Of a DNA stretch of 35,963 bases, positions 1-7,384 are shown one piece after another (position 1 is the first letter of the stretch; every line of letters starts with the position of its first letter). This stretch comes from Bacteroidales bacterium (GTDB lineage Bacteria; Bacteroidota; Bacteroidia; Bacteroidales; UBA932). The notes beneath the pieces are model-generated. The model was not told the DNA's origin. It saw only the letters and a program-made list of their open reading frames with translations, and made no database searches. The translations under genes and the position numbers were made by a program. The stretch is from NCBI GenBank assembly GCA_024695285.1, contig JAILIM010000011.1:1-35963 (forward strand), read 5' to 3'.

Positions 1-897
1 CATCTCGCCCTTCATGTCGTAGCCCATCGCGTACTCCAGCCAGTCGGAGGCGGGGCGGGTGACCTCGGCGCCGTTCTCCTCGTAGGTGAACTGACCGTCG
101 CAGAGGATATTGAAGGCCGCCCAGGCGCGGGCGTCGCAGGCACGGGCGCCGCCGAAGTCGAGCGGGTTATATGCATCGCGGAAGCTGAAGTCCTCGTCGG
201 AGCCGCTGTACCAGCCCTTGCTGCGGGCGAATTCGGCCACGTCGGGAGCGTACAGGCAGTTCTCAGGGTCGTTCCAGGGGAAGCGCGTGATGCGGCACTG
301 GTTGGCGTGCGCGCAGATGTATCCGTCGGGAACGCGGCGCGCCACCCAAACGATGCCCTTGTTGTCGGAGCCCTTGCCCACCAGGTCCATCACCCAGGCC
401 TCTTTGGGGTCGGCGATGGAGAAGGATTCGCCCTCGGAGGGGTAGCCGTACTCGTTGGCCAGGTCCACTATGACCTGGATGGCCTCGCGCGCCGTGGAGG
501 CACGCTGGAGCGCTATGTATATGAGGGAACCGTAGTCCATGACGCCGTTGGTGTCGACCTGCTCCTCGCGGCCGCCCCAGGTGGTTTCGCCGATGATCAG
601 CTGGTGTACGTTCATGTTGCCCACCGTCTGGAAGGTGCTGCGGACCTGTGCAATATCGCCCAGGGGTTTGTTGGAGTCCCATTCGTAGATGGCCAGGCGC
701 GAACCCGGCTTCCAGTTTCCGGCCTTGCGGAAATACAGCTCGCCGAAGAGCCAGTGGGAATCGGCGGCGTACGACACCATGGAGGAGCCGTCGACGCTGG
801 CGCCGGGGCTGACAATAATGTTGGAACAGGCATCGGCCCTGAAAGAGAGCGCCATCGCGGCTGTCGCGAGCGCAATAACAAGTTGATAAGCTTTCAT
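1..897 (-). CDS. C69 family dipeptidase, secreted (C-terminus beyond window)
   Basis: Partial gene: the first 299 residues are present and the frame is still open at base 1. The N-terminus has a signal peptide (hydrophobic stretch about residues 5-19) that ends in ADA just before Cys24. Peptidase family C69 (PepD-like) proteins are N-terminal nucleophile hydrolases in which a cysteine exposed by processing attacks the peptide bond, and the segment CSNIIVSPGASVDGSSMVSY with a following DSH fits that start. The internal stretch with EGESFSIADPKEAWVMDL is also typical of the family. Likely role: periplasmic or secreted hydrolysis of dipeptides. The gene is divergent from the small secreted protein gene at 939 with only 41 bases between the two start codons. 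The ATG at 897 is chosen because the signal peptide begins there. Confidence 0.9.
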   Translation of the reverse strand, partial: MKAYQLVIALATAAMALSFRADACSNIIVSPGASVDGSSMVSYAADSHWLFGELYFRKAGNWKPGSRLAIYEWDSNKPLGDIAQVRSTFQTVGNMNVHQLIIGETTWGGREEQVDTNGVMDYGSLIYIALQRASTAREAIQVIVDLANEYGYPSEGESFSIADPKEAWVMDLVGKGSDNKGIVWVARRVPDGYICAHANQCRITRFPWNDPENCLYAPDVAEFARSKGWYSGSDEDFSFRDAYNPLDFGGARACDARAWAAFNILCDGQFTYEENGAEVTRPASDWLEYAMGYDMKGEM

Positions 898-902
898 AAG
901 TA

Positions 903-933
903 CAAACTTACGGCTTTTTTGCTAACTTTGCAA
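903..933 (-). promoter_or_regulatory. Bacteroidota-type promoter of the C69 dipeptidase gene
   Basis: On the minus strand a -7 box TAAGTTTG (bases 903-910) matches TAnnTTTG and a TTG (931-933) lies exactly 20 bases upstream. Only 5 bases separate the -7 box from the ATG at 897, so the transcript should start at or next to the start codon. Confidence 0.65.
923..930 (+). promoter_or_regulatory. -7 promoter box of the operon beginning at 939
   Basis: TAACTTTG matches the Bacteroidota -7 consensus TAnnTTTG. It ends 8 bases before the ATG at 939, which implies almost no 5' leader. No clear -33 TTG is seen upstream. The box lies within the span of the divergent dipeptidase promoter. Confidence 0.55.
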
Positions 934-938
934 TTCAT

Positions 939-1343
939 ATGAGAAAGTATATCGTTATCATCGCGCTGTTCCTCATGCCCGTGCTGTGCGCGGCGCAGGA
1001 GAACAAGACGCCCGAACAAAAGGAAAAGGAGTTCTACGAGGCCATCCAGTCGCAGATCGACCGCATGACCGAGCAGCTGAAGCTGGAAGACTGGCAGATC
1101 TTCTATGTAGACAGCATCTACACCCATGACTACAAGGCGATGCAGGACGAATTCGCCTCCATGTCCGCGGCCAAGATGTCCAACCCCGACCTGTTCTACG
1201 ACGTGCAGGACAAGTGGATGGAGCAGATGTACAACGCCCTGCACAAGGTGTTCACCGAGGAGCAGTGGAACAAATACCTCAAGTCCGGCGCAGCCCGCGA
1301 CAAGAAGATGCGCGAGAAGCGCGCAGCCAAGAAGAACAAATAG
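939..1343 (+). CDS. Small secreted protein of unknown function
   Basis: 134 residues. A signal peptide is clear (hydrophobic residues 4-17, probable cleavage after CAAQ). The mature part is highly charged and helical, rich in Glu, Lys, Gln and Met, with a lysine/arginine-rich C-terminal tail (KKMREKRAAKKNK). The pattern of a predicted all-helical periplasmic protein with a segment FTEEQWNKYLK resembles small Bacteroidota proteins that loosely recall the Spy/CpxP type, but I do not recognise a family with certainty. It lies 3 bases before pheS and is almost certainly cotranscribed with it. Start chosen at the first ATG, which lies next to the -7 box. Confidence 0.8.
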   Translation: MRKYIVIIALFLMPVLCAAQENKTPEQKEKEFYEAIQSQIDRMTEQLKLEDWQIFYVDSIYTHDYKAMQDEFASMSAAKMSNPDLFYDVQDKWMEQMYNALHKVFTEEQWNKYLKSGAARDKKMREKRAAKKNK

Positions 1344-1346
1344 CGT

Positions 1347-2384
1347 ATGAAAAGAGAAGACATAGACAGGATACTGGGCGAGCTTGAAGCGCTCAAGTGC
1401 AAAACGCAGAAGGAAGTCGAAGAGGCCCGCGTGCGCTTCCTCGGCAAAAAGGGCGAACTCACCGCGATGTTCGACGAGTTCCGCACCATCGACAAGGCCC
1501 AGAAGGCCGAATTCGGCAAGGCCCTCAACGAGCTGAAGCAGAAGGCTCAGGCCCGCATCGAGGAGCTCAAGGCAACCCTCACCGACACCGGCGCATCAGA
1601 CGGCCCCAAGGCCGACCTGAGCATGCCCGGCGACCCCTTCGAGCTGGGCAGCCGCCACCCTGTCAGCATCGTGCGCCAGGAGATCGTCGACATCTTCCGC
1701 AAATTCGGATACGATGTCGCCGAAGGCCCCGAAATCGAAGACGACTATCACGTGTTCGAGGCCCTCAACTTCCCTGCGAACCACCCCGCCCGCGACATGC
1801 AGGACACCTTCTTCGTGTCCGCCGGACACCTCAACCCGCTTCTCCTCCGCACCCACACATCCAGCGTGCAGGTGCGCACCATGGAGAAGATGGACGTGCC
1901 CATCCGCGTAATCTGCCCGGGACGCGTGTTCCGCAATGAGGCAATCAGTGCCCGCGCGCACTGCATCTTCCACCAGGTCGAGGGCCTCTACATCGACGAG
2001 GGCGTGACCTTCGCAGACCTCAAGCAGGCCATACTTCTCTTCGCCCGCGAAATGTTCGGCCCCGACACCCAGATCCGCATGCGCCCCAGCTATTTCCCGT
2101 TCACGGAGCCGTCCGCAGAGGTGGACGTGAGCTGCAACATCTGCCACGGCAAGGGCTGCAACATCTGCAAGGGCACCGGCTGGCTGGAAATCCTCGGCTG
2201 CGGCATGGTTGATCCCAACGTGCTGGAAGCCAGCGGCATAGACTCGAAGCGCTACAGCGGCTTCGCCTTCGGAATGGGACTTGAGCGCATCGCGATGCTC
2301 AAGTGGAGGGTCAACGACCTCCGCCACTATTTCGAGAACGACATGCGTTTCCTCCACGAGTTCGCCACCGCCCCCGAAGTCTGA
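1347..2384 (+). CDS. pheS: Phenylalanyl-tRNA synthetase alpha subunit
   Basis: 345 residues, normal length for the alpha chain of the alpha2beta2 class II enzyme that charges tRNA-Phe with phenylalanine. The N-terminal coiled-coil region (about 1-90) precedes the catalytic core. Class II motifs are visible: FRNEAISARAHCIFHQVEGL (motif 2 region) and GFAFGMGLERIAMLKW (motif 3, with the conserved arginine). A CNICHGKGCNICKGTGW segment (about residues 262-278) is a zinc-knuckle-like insertion found in a subset of PheS proteins. The partner pheT is not in the window, so the subunits are encoded apart. Its stop codon overlaps the murQ start (TGATG), indicating coupled translation. Confidence 0.98.
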   Translation: MKREDIDRILGELEALKCKTQKEVEEARVRFLGKKGELTAMFDEFRTIDKAQKAEFGKALNELKQKAQARIEELKATLTDTGASDGPKADLSMPGDPFELGSRHPVSIVRQEIVDIFRKFGYDVAEGPEIEDDYHVFEALNFPANHPARDMQDTFFVSAGHLNPLLLRTHTSSVQVRTMEKMDVPIRVICPGRVFRNEAISARAHCIFHQVEGLYIDEGVTFADLKQAILLFAREMFGPDTQIRMRPSYFPFTEPSAEVDVSCNICHGKGCNICKGTGWLEILGCGMVDPNVLEASGIDSKRYSGFAFGMGLERIAMLKWRVNDLRHYFENDMRFLHEFATAPEV

Positions 2385-3190
2385 TGCGCACCACCGAGCA
2401 GGATTCCCACTACGCCCACCTCGACCGTATGTCCACAGGCGAACTGCTGGAGGGCATCAATTCCGAAGATCGTATGGTCACGGACGCGGTGGCGCAGGCC
2501 ATACCCTCTATAGAGCGGCTGGTTGACGGAATCGTGGCCCGGATGAAGCGCGGCGGCAGGGTATTCTACACCGGAGCCGGCACCAGCGGCCGTCTGGGCG
2601 TGGTCGACGCCTCCGAAATACCCCCCACCTACGGCGTTCGCGACAAGTTCATCGGACTCATTGCCGGCGGCGACGGAGCCATCCGCTGCGCCGTGGAAGG
2701 TGCCGAGGACGACGCCCTGCAGGGCTGGAAAGACATCGAAGCCTTTGCCCCCACAGCCGACGATACCGTGGTAGGAATCGCTGCGTCCGGAACCACCCCC
2801 TACGTCCTCGGCGCCGTCAGGTCCGCCAGCGAAAAGGGCCTGCTGACCGGCTGCATCACCTGCAACGAAGACTCGCCGCTGGCCGCCGCCGCCGAAATGC
2901 CCGTTGTCGCCGTCGTCGGCCCGGAGTTCGTCACCGGCAGCACCCGCATGAAGGCCGGCACGGCCACAAAACTGATACTCAATATGATATCCACCGCCAC
3001 CATGATACGGCTCGGCCACGTCAAGGGCAGCAAGATGGTGGATATGGAACTGACCAACAGCAAGCTGGTGGACCGCGGCGCAAGGATGATAATGGACGCC
3101 ACCGGCATCACCGATTACGAGCAAGCCCGCGAGCTGCTTCTCCGCCACGGCCACGTCCGCGAGGCGGTGGAAGCCTGGAAACGCAAATGA
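2384..3190 (+). CDS. murQ: N-acetylmuramic acid 6-phosphate etherase
   Basis: 268 residues from the ATG that overlaps the pheS stop; an in-frame start farther upstream would only add out-of-frame pheS sequence. MurQ cleaves the lactyl ether of MurNAc 6-phosphate to give GlcNAc 6-phosphate and D-lactate in the cytoplasm. The SIS sugar-phosphate fold is recognised by GAGTSGRLGVVDASEIPPTY (about residues 64-83), where the Glu after DAS is the catalytic residue position of the family, and by the TGSTRMKAGTATKLILNM signature (about 186-203). The C-terminal helical extension is short, as in other Bacteroidota. It overlaps the downstream kinase gene by four bases (ATGA), so the two are translated together and should act in the same amino-sugar recycling route. 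Confidence 0.96.
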   Translation: MRTTEQDSHYAHLDRMSTGELLEGINSEDRMVTDAVAQAIPSIERLVDGIVARMKRGGRVFYTGAGTSGRLGVVDASEIPPTYGVRDKFIGLIAGGDGAIRCAVEGAEDDALQGWKDIEAFAPTADDTVVGIAASGTTPYVLGAVRSASEKGLLTGCITCNEDSPLAAAAEMPVVAVVGPEFVTGSTRMKAGTATKLILNMISTATMIRLGHVKGSKMVDMELTNSKLVDRGARMIMDATGITDYEQARELLLRHGHVREAVEAWKRK

Positions 3191-4014
3191 AGATAATCGT
3201 AGAAAGCGGCGCCACCAAGAGCGACTGGCGCATCATGGGAACGGCCCCTGCTCAGGCACGCCTGTTCCCCGGGATGAACGTGTCCACAATGCCCCTCGAC
3301 CACGTTCTGGAGGTGCTCAGCGGCGCGCTCGAAGCCCTCGGCCGTCCGGAGCTCGAAGGCATCTATCTCTATGTGGCAGGCATAGTTACGCCACCGGTGC
3401 GCGAGGCGCTGGAGAGCCGCATACGTGAGCTCGTAAAGGTCGGAGAAATCGACATACAGAACGACCTTGTGGCGGCTGCCCGTGCCGTCTGCGGCCGTTC
3501 GGAAGGCATCGTGGCCATACTGGGCACAGGCTCGAACACATGCTTCTACGACGGCGAGACCGTGTCCCAGAAAGTGCGCTCCGGGGGCTACATCATCGGC
3601 GACGAGGGCGGCGGCGCGTGCCTCGGAAAACTCTTCCTTGCCGACTTCATCAAAGGTCTCGTCCCTGACGCGGTCGCGGCCGATTTTGCATCGAAGTTCG
3701 ATGCGTCTTATGCAGGAATCGTGGAGAACGTGTACCGCAGCCCGGCACCCGCCGGATTCCTCGGCAGCCTCGCCCCATTCATTCTGTCCCATTACGCTGA
3801 CCCTTATGTCAAGTCGCTGGTGGACGGCAACTTCCAGTCCTTCGTGGACAGGGCGCTCAGGCACTACGACACCCAGCGCTATCCAGTGGGCGTAGTCGGC
3901 GGCTTCGGCTTTGCGTGCCGTGAAATCTTCTCCCGCATCTGCACGGAAAACGGCCTGCGCCTCGGCAGCTTCGAGGCGGAGCCCATCAACGGACTATTGA
4001 AATATCACAACTGA
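3187..4014 (+). CDS. BadF/BadG-type amino-sugar kinase (GlcNAc or MurNAc kinase)
   Basis: 275 residues of the actin-like ATPase fold. Phosphate-1 loop: ESGATKSDWRIMG at the N-terminus; phosphate-2 region: AILGTGSNTCFYDG (about 114-127); a GDEGGGACLGK loop (about 138-148); and a GGFGFA adenosine motif near residue 238. BadF/BadG/BcrA/BcrD-type kinases include N-acetylglucosamine kinases and the MurNAc/GlcNAc kinase MurK, and the gene directly follows murQ with an ATGA overlap. The most economical reading is that it makes the sugar 6-phosphate that MurQ uses or produces, in salvage of cell-wall sugars. Which sugar is phosphorylated cannot be read from the sequence. No sugar transporter gene is next to it. 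Confidence 0.87.
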   Translation: MKIIVESGATKSDWRIMGTAPAQARLFPGMNVSTMPLDHVLEVLSGALEALGRPELEGIYLYVAGIVTPPVREALESRIRELVKVGEIDIQNDLVAAARAVCGRSEGIVAILGTGSNTCFYDGETVSQKVRSGGYIIGDEGGGACLGKLFLADFIKGLVPDAVAADFASKFDASYAGIVENVYRSPAPAGFLGSLAPFILSHYADPYVKSLVDGNFQSFVDRALRHYDTQRYPVGVVGGFGFACREIFSRICTENGLRLGSFEAEPINGLLKYHN

Positions 4015-4015
4015 T

Positions 4016-4135
4016 ATGAAACTCAAATACACCCCGCCGGTGCTTGAAACCGCGCCGCTGCTCACAGCCTTCAGCATACTGTCGGCGAGCAACGAAGACT
4101 ATATTATTGACCCCATTGATGCAGAACTGTCATGA
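4016..4135 (+). CDS. 39-residue conserved-looking peptide upstream of the M64 lipoprotein
   Basis: An ORF of 39 codons starts one base after the kinase stop codon and overlaps the next gene by four bases (ATGA). The peptide begins MKLKYTPPVLETAPLLTAFS and ends in an acidic tail (DPIDAEL). It has no clear signal peptide or lipobox. Short peptides of this style (K-Y-x-P-P/x-E start, hydrophobic middle with Ser/Ala, acidic end) often stand just before fimbrillin-like or other secreted lipoprotein genes in Bacteroidales; that comparison is from memory of the group. The tight overlaps on both sides support real translation. Function unknown; it may serve only for translational coupling. Confidence 0.6.
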   Translation: MKLKYTPPVLETAPLLTAFSILSASNEDYIIDPIDAELS

Positions 4136-6144
4136 AAACGCGTTTATTCCTGGCAGGCCTGGCCATTGCAGCAATGGCTTCCTGCACGGTCGAAAGCCCT
4201 GAAACAGCTCCTCAGCAGCCCGATACCTGCAAAGTCTTCCGCGCAACCATCGGTGAGGATGATACCCGTACGACCCTTGACGTCGGTACATCTTCCGCCA
4301 GCGTGATCTGGAATGCAGGGGACAAGATAACGGTGTTAGGTATTCTGTCGAACGGTGGCAGTTACAGAGAACAGTTCTCCACATCTACAGGCGGAGCCAA
4401 TTATACTGAATTTGCCTGCTATAACTGGCGGCCGAGTTCATCCGTAGTGCGGTATCTTGCATGCTATCCGGCAGAACAGTTCGACGCTACGGCGTATTAT
4501 GAACCGCTGGGAGGTTTCCTGCTAGGCGTTTCAATACCCCCTCAGCAGCAGGCGGTCAAGGGAGGCGTTGCCCCCGAGTTGCTGTTTTCCATTGCCGACC
4601 AGCACAACGCCATGTCCAGCGAATTAAAATTCAAGAACATAATGTCTCTGGTCCGCTTCCGCCTCACAGGACGCAGCGCATCGAAGGTAAATACCGTAAA
4701 GATGACCCTGTCACAAGATATCTGTGGCAGCGGAATCTATGTGGTCGGGGATTCGGAGTCGGATTCGTATTTTACCTTTGTGGGAACCGTGGGTAATGCA
4801 CCGTACCCGGATTCACCGACAGTCGAGCTCAAGGGGCCTTTCGAGGCCGGTGAGGACTACTTCATCGCCATTGCGCCCTGTACGACCAGCGGCTTGACGC
4901 TAAACTTCATAGACGACGCCGGCAACATCCTGACGCGCTCATCCTCCAAGCAGATAGAATTCAGGCGGTCAGCAATCGCCGACCTTGGCACGATAGTGCT
5001 GGATGAAGAGTTCGGGGCCCCCTCCGACAAGCTGGTCAAGTACATGGAGGCCAGTGCTGGCGCCAAGCCGGTGCTGCTTGCAGTATCGGGCGACGGCTTC
5101 ACTGCAGGCCAGCAGGATCTCTTCCTCTCACTGGCAAAGAGTGCCGTTGACAAGTTGTTTGCCACCGAACCGTACAAGACTTATAAGGATTACTTCACCG
5201 TCTATCTGCTGCCTGTCGTGTCCAATGAGTCCGGAGCTTCGGTCACGGACGGTGCCGGTAACATAACCACGCCTGTCGATACCTACTTCAAGACCCGCTG
5301 GGGCAGCGACAGTTATGGCGACATGGCTGCAGATAACGATTTGGTCTACAGTTATGTCACCGCCACCCTTCCCGAATTGGTCCTGGGCACACACGACATC
5401 AATGAAGTGTCCACCGCCTTGATAATCAACGATGCCCGTTATGGCGGTATCTGTCATATGTCATCTCTTGGCGCCTGTGTTGCTCTGGTGCCTTATTCCT
5501 ACAACGGAGGCGGGATTCAGTGGCCCATTCCCGGCACAAGGGCCGCCAGCGACTCGGATGTCTCGGCAGGCGTGCGTGCGACCACTCAGGCGGAGCAGGA
5601 AGCCGTGGGTTGTACCATCGGCGACTGGCGCAATACGTTCATCCACGAGTTCGGAGGCCACGGCATAGGCCGTCTGACAGATGAATACTGGGACAACACC
5701 TATAGTACGAGCACGGTTATTTCGTCCCACAGCTGGCCGGTTCCGATGGGCCTGAATGTGTCCGCCGTCTACGACGACGTACCCTGGAAAGCGGACCTTC
5801 TGGACAATATGGACAGGCTCTCCACGCTGGATTCCCGCTATCCGGACCGCATAGGCCGTTTCCAGGGAGGGGGCGGTTACATCCTGTACCGCTGGAGGTC
5901 GGAGGAGATCAGCTGCATGATCGACAACCGTCCGTACTATTCTGCCTGGCAGCGTATCCTGATAGTGAAACGCATCAAGGATCTGGCCGGCGAGACTTTC
6001 TCGCTGGACGATTTCCTGGCCAAGGATGTGACACGGGATCCCGTTCGCGAAAGCTCTTCCTCTTCAGGATCCCGCCTCGGAACCCACATTGGCCCTGTCC
6101 GCTTGGCTCCGCCTCTGGCTCCTCCGGTCCTCTATGAGGATTAG
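4132..6144 (+). CDS. Lipoprotein with fimbrillin-like N-terminus and M64 (IgA-protease type) metallopeptidase domain
   Basis: 670 residues. The signal peptide ends in a lipobox (AMASC, lipidated Cys18). Residues about 35-295 look like the fimbrillin/Mfa-like beta-rich domain of Bacteroidales surface proteins (TRTTLD, VIWNAGDKITV). Residues about 305-640 form the peptidase: zinc motif HEFGGHGIGRLTDEY (His505, Glu506, His510, and Asp517/Glu518) is the M64 signature HExxH with the following DEY. The C-terminus ends LAPPLAPPVLYED. Peptidase M64 takes its name from a bacterial IgA protease, but substrates of the Bacteroidales members are mostly unknown. Likely surface-exposed protease. It is the last gene of the pheS-murQ operon and ends tail-to-tail on the opposite gene with overlapping stop codons. 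Confidence 0.9.
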   Translation: MKTRLFLAGLAIAAMASCTVESPETAPQQPDTCKVFRATIGEDDTRTTLDVGTSSASVIWNAGDKITVLGILSNGGSYREQFSTSTGGANYTEFACYNWRPSSSVVRYLACYPAEQFDATAYYEPLGGFLLGVSIPPQQQAVKGGVAPELLFSIADQHNAMSSELKFKNIMSLVRFRLTGRSASKVNTVKMTLSQDICGSGIYVVGDSESDSYFTFVGTVGNAPYPDSPTVELKGPFEAGEDYFIAIAPCTTSGLTLNFIDDAGNILTRSSSKQIEFRRSAIADLGTIVLDEEFGAPSDKLVKYMEASAGAKPVLLAVSGDGFTAGQQDLFLSLAKSAVDKLFATEPYKTYKDYFTVYLLPVVSNESGASVTDGAGNITTPVDTYFKTRWGSDSYGDMAADNDLVYSYVTATLPELVLGTHDINEVSTALIINDARYGGICHMSSLGACVALVPYSYNGGGIQWPIPGTRAASDSDVSAGVRATTQAEQEAVGCTIGDWRNTFIHEFGGHGIGRLTDEYWDNTYSTSTVISSHSWPVPMGLNVSAVYDDVPWKADLLDNMDRLSTLDSRYPDRIGRFQGGGGYILYRWRSEEISCMIDNRPYYSAWQRILIVKRIKDLAGETFSLDDFLAKDVTRDPVRESSSSSGSRLGTHIGPVRLAPPLAPPVLYED

Positions 6145-7289
6145 TTTAGTTCGAAGCTGCACACGACGTCTCCGAAGCGGCCGGTGACGATGTCCTCTTC
6201 CTCGAAGAAGCGGGCGGAGAGCTGTCCGCGCCACACGATGTCGTCTTTCTCGTTGTAGGGAATGTCGATGCTGACGCCGTAGGCCTTTGACTGTATCTTC
6301 ACGGCCACTTCCGCCTTCCACTGGGTGCGGGTGCCTCCGTCGTCCTCGACGATGAGGAAGGCCAGTTTGTCGAGCTGGGAAGTGAAATCAGACACAAGGA
6401 TGGCTTCGTAGGGCAGTTCCTTCCCGACGTCGCGCCTGCGCACCACAATCATGAAATCCGTGACGCTGGGGTAGTAGAGTTTCAGTTCCGCGTCGGTGGT
6501 CGCATTGAAGCCCTCGATGGAACCACAGCGAATGGCGAACTCGCTCGCTCCTCCAAACCAGGAATCGAAATTTCTGACCATTTTGAAAGTTTTGAGCAGC
6601 AGTTTGCGTTGCCTGCCGGCGGGGGCGACAGACGGCTCCGGGGCAGAAGATGTGGTCTCAATAGCCCTCAGGGGCGTGAATGCGGCGTCGCTGTTGTTGT
6701 TGAACACCCAGACCGGCCGCTTCATGGCCAGCGCCTCGTCCACGTAGACCGAGTCCACGATGCGGGCGCCGTCAGGGCCGACGGAGATTTCGTAGCCGTA
6801 GTTGGTCTCAAGGCCTGATCCCGGGTCGAAGGTGATCACGGGGAAGGTCTCGCCGTCCCAGCCGTCTGAATACGGCCAGTAGAGCTGGCAGTCGGTGCTG
6901 GCGAGGGCGGCGAGCAGGTCGTCGGCTCCGGCGCGGGTGGAGGCTATGCCGCCCAGGTGGTCGCGGATGAGTTCGCGCAGCGGCTTTACGTAGGCGGGCC
7001 TCTTGCCCCTCGTGCCGGGCGCATCGCCCACGCCGCTGCCCGGATCGGCGACAAGGCAGGACATGGTGTATTCCTCGTCATAGCCGTTGCCGCAGGAGTT
7101 GCCCACGGCATCGTAGACTTCTTTCAGATGCTCCTTCTCAAGGGGCAGGCGGGAGAACATTCTGGCAAGGCCGGAAGGGGAGAAATCCACTTCGGCGGCC
7201 GGCTCCTCCGGAGCAGGCGCTTCGGTGGTTTCGACGGTGCCTGTGCAGGATGCCAGCAGCAGGACGGGTAGTAGATGGATGTACTTCAT
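6141..7289 (-). CDS. Lipoprotein of unknown function
   Basis: 382 residues. A short signal peptide with lipobox (LLLASC, Cys15) is followed by an acidic Thr/Glu/Pro-rich linker (about 16-33), then a folded region. A serine/proline stretch near residue 215-225 (TSSAPEPSVAP) separates an N-terminal half, with a conserved-looking LYWPYSDGWDG segment (about 137-147), from a C-terminal half rich in beta-strand patterns (YYPSVTDFMIVVRRRDVG, VAVKIQSKAYGVSIDIPYN). I do not recognise a family; it resembles secreted hypothetical proteins of Bacteroidales. It is monocistronic or the end of a transcript starting at the promoter just upstream. Its TAA and the TAG of the converging M64 gene share the bases TTAG. 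Confidence 0.82.
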   Translation of the reverse strand: MKYIHLLPVLLLASCTGTVETTEAPAPEEPAAEVDFSPSGLARMFSRLPLEKEHLKEVYDAVGNSCGNGYDEEYTMSCLVADPGSGVGDAPGTRGKRPAYVKPLRELIRDHLGGIASTRAGADDLLAALASTDCQLYWPYSDGWDGETFPVITFDPGSGLETNYGYEISVGPDGARIVDSVYVDEALAMKRPVWVFNNNSDAAFTPLRAIETTSSAPEPSVAPAGRQRKLLLKTFKMVRNFDSWFGGASEFAIRCGSIEGFNATTDAELKLYYPSVTDFMIVVRRRDVGKELPYEAILVSDFTSQLDKLAFLIVEDDGGTRTQWKAEVAVKIQSKAYGVSIDIPYNEKDDIVWRGQLSARFFEEEDIVTGRFGDVVCSFELN

Positions 7290-7310
7290 AGCCGCAAAAG
7301 TTTAGGACTA

Positions 7311-7341
7311 CAAAGTGACGAAGAATTAGCCGTTGTTGCAA
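7311..7341 (-). promoter_or_regulatory. Probable promoter of the lipoprotein gene
   Basis: On the minus strand TCACTTTG (7311-7318) is one mismatch from TAnnTTTG, with a TTG (7339-7341) exactly 20 bases upstream. The -7 box ends 21 bases before the ATG at 7289. The -33 TTG is part of an inverted repeat. Confidence 0.5.
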
Positions 7342-7351
7342 GTTTTGCAAC
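7335..7351. promoter_or_regulatory. Inverted repeat overlapping the -33 element
   Basis: GTTGCAA and TTGCAAC arms, 7 bp each, separated by 3 bases. It covers the -33 TTG of the minus-strand promoter and lies 34 bases beyond the prmC stop, so it could be an operator or a weak terminator hairpin for prmC. No T-run follows on either strand. Confidence 0.35.
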
Positions 7352-7384
7352 GCTTATTTTTGCGAACAGGCCTCCGGCTGCGCT

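Noticed and set aside
939..1343. Small secreted protein as lipoprotein
   Set aside because: The residue before Cys17 is Leu, not Gly/Ala/Ser, so there is no lipobox; ordinary signal peptidase cleavage after CAAQ fits better.
2303..2383. Longer N-terminus for murQ
   Set aside because: The extra 27 residues are the out-of-frame end of pheS; homologous sequence begins at the ATG in TGATG.
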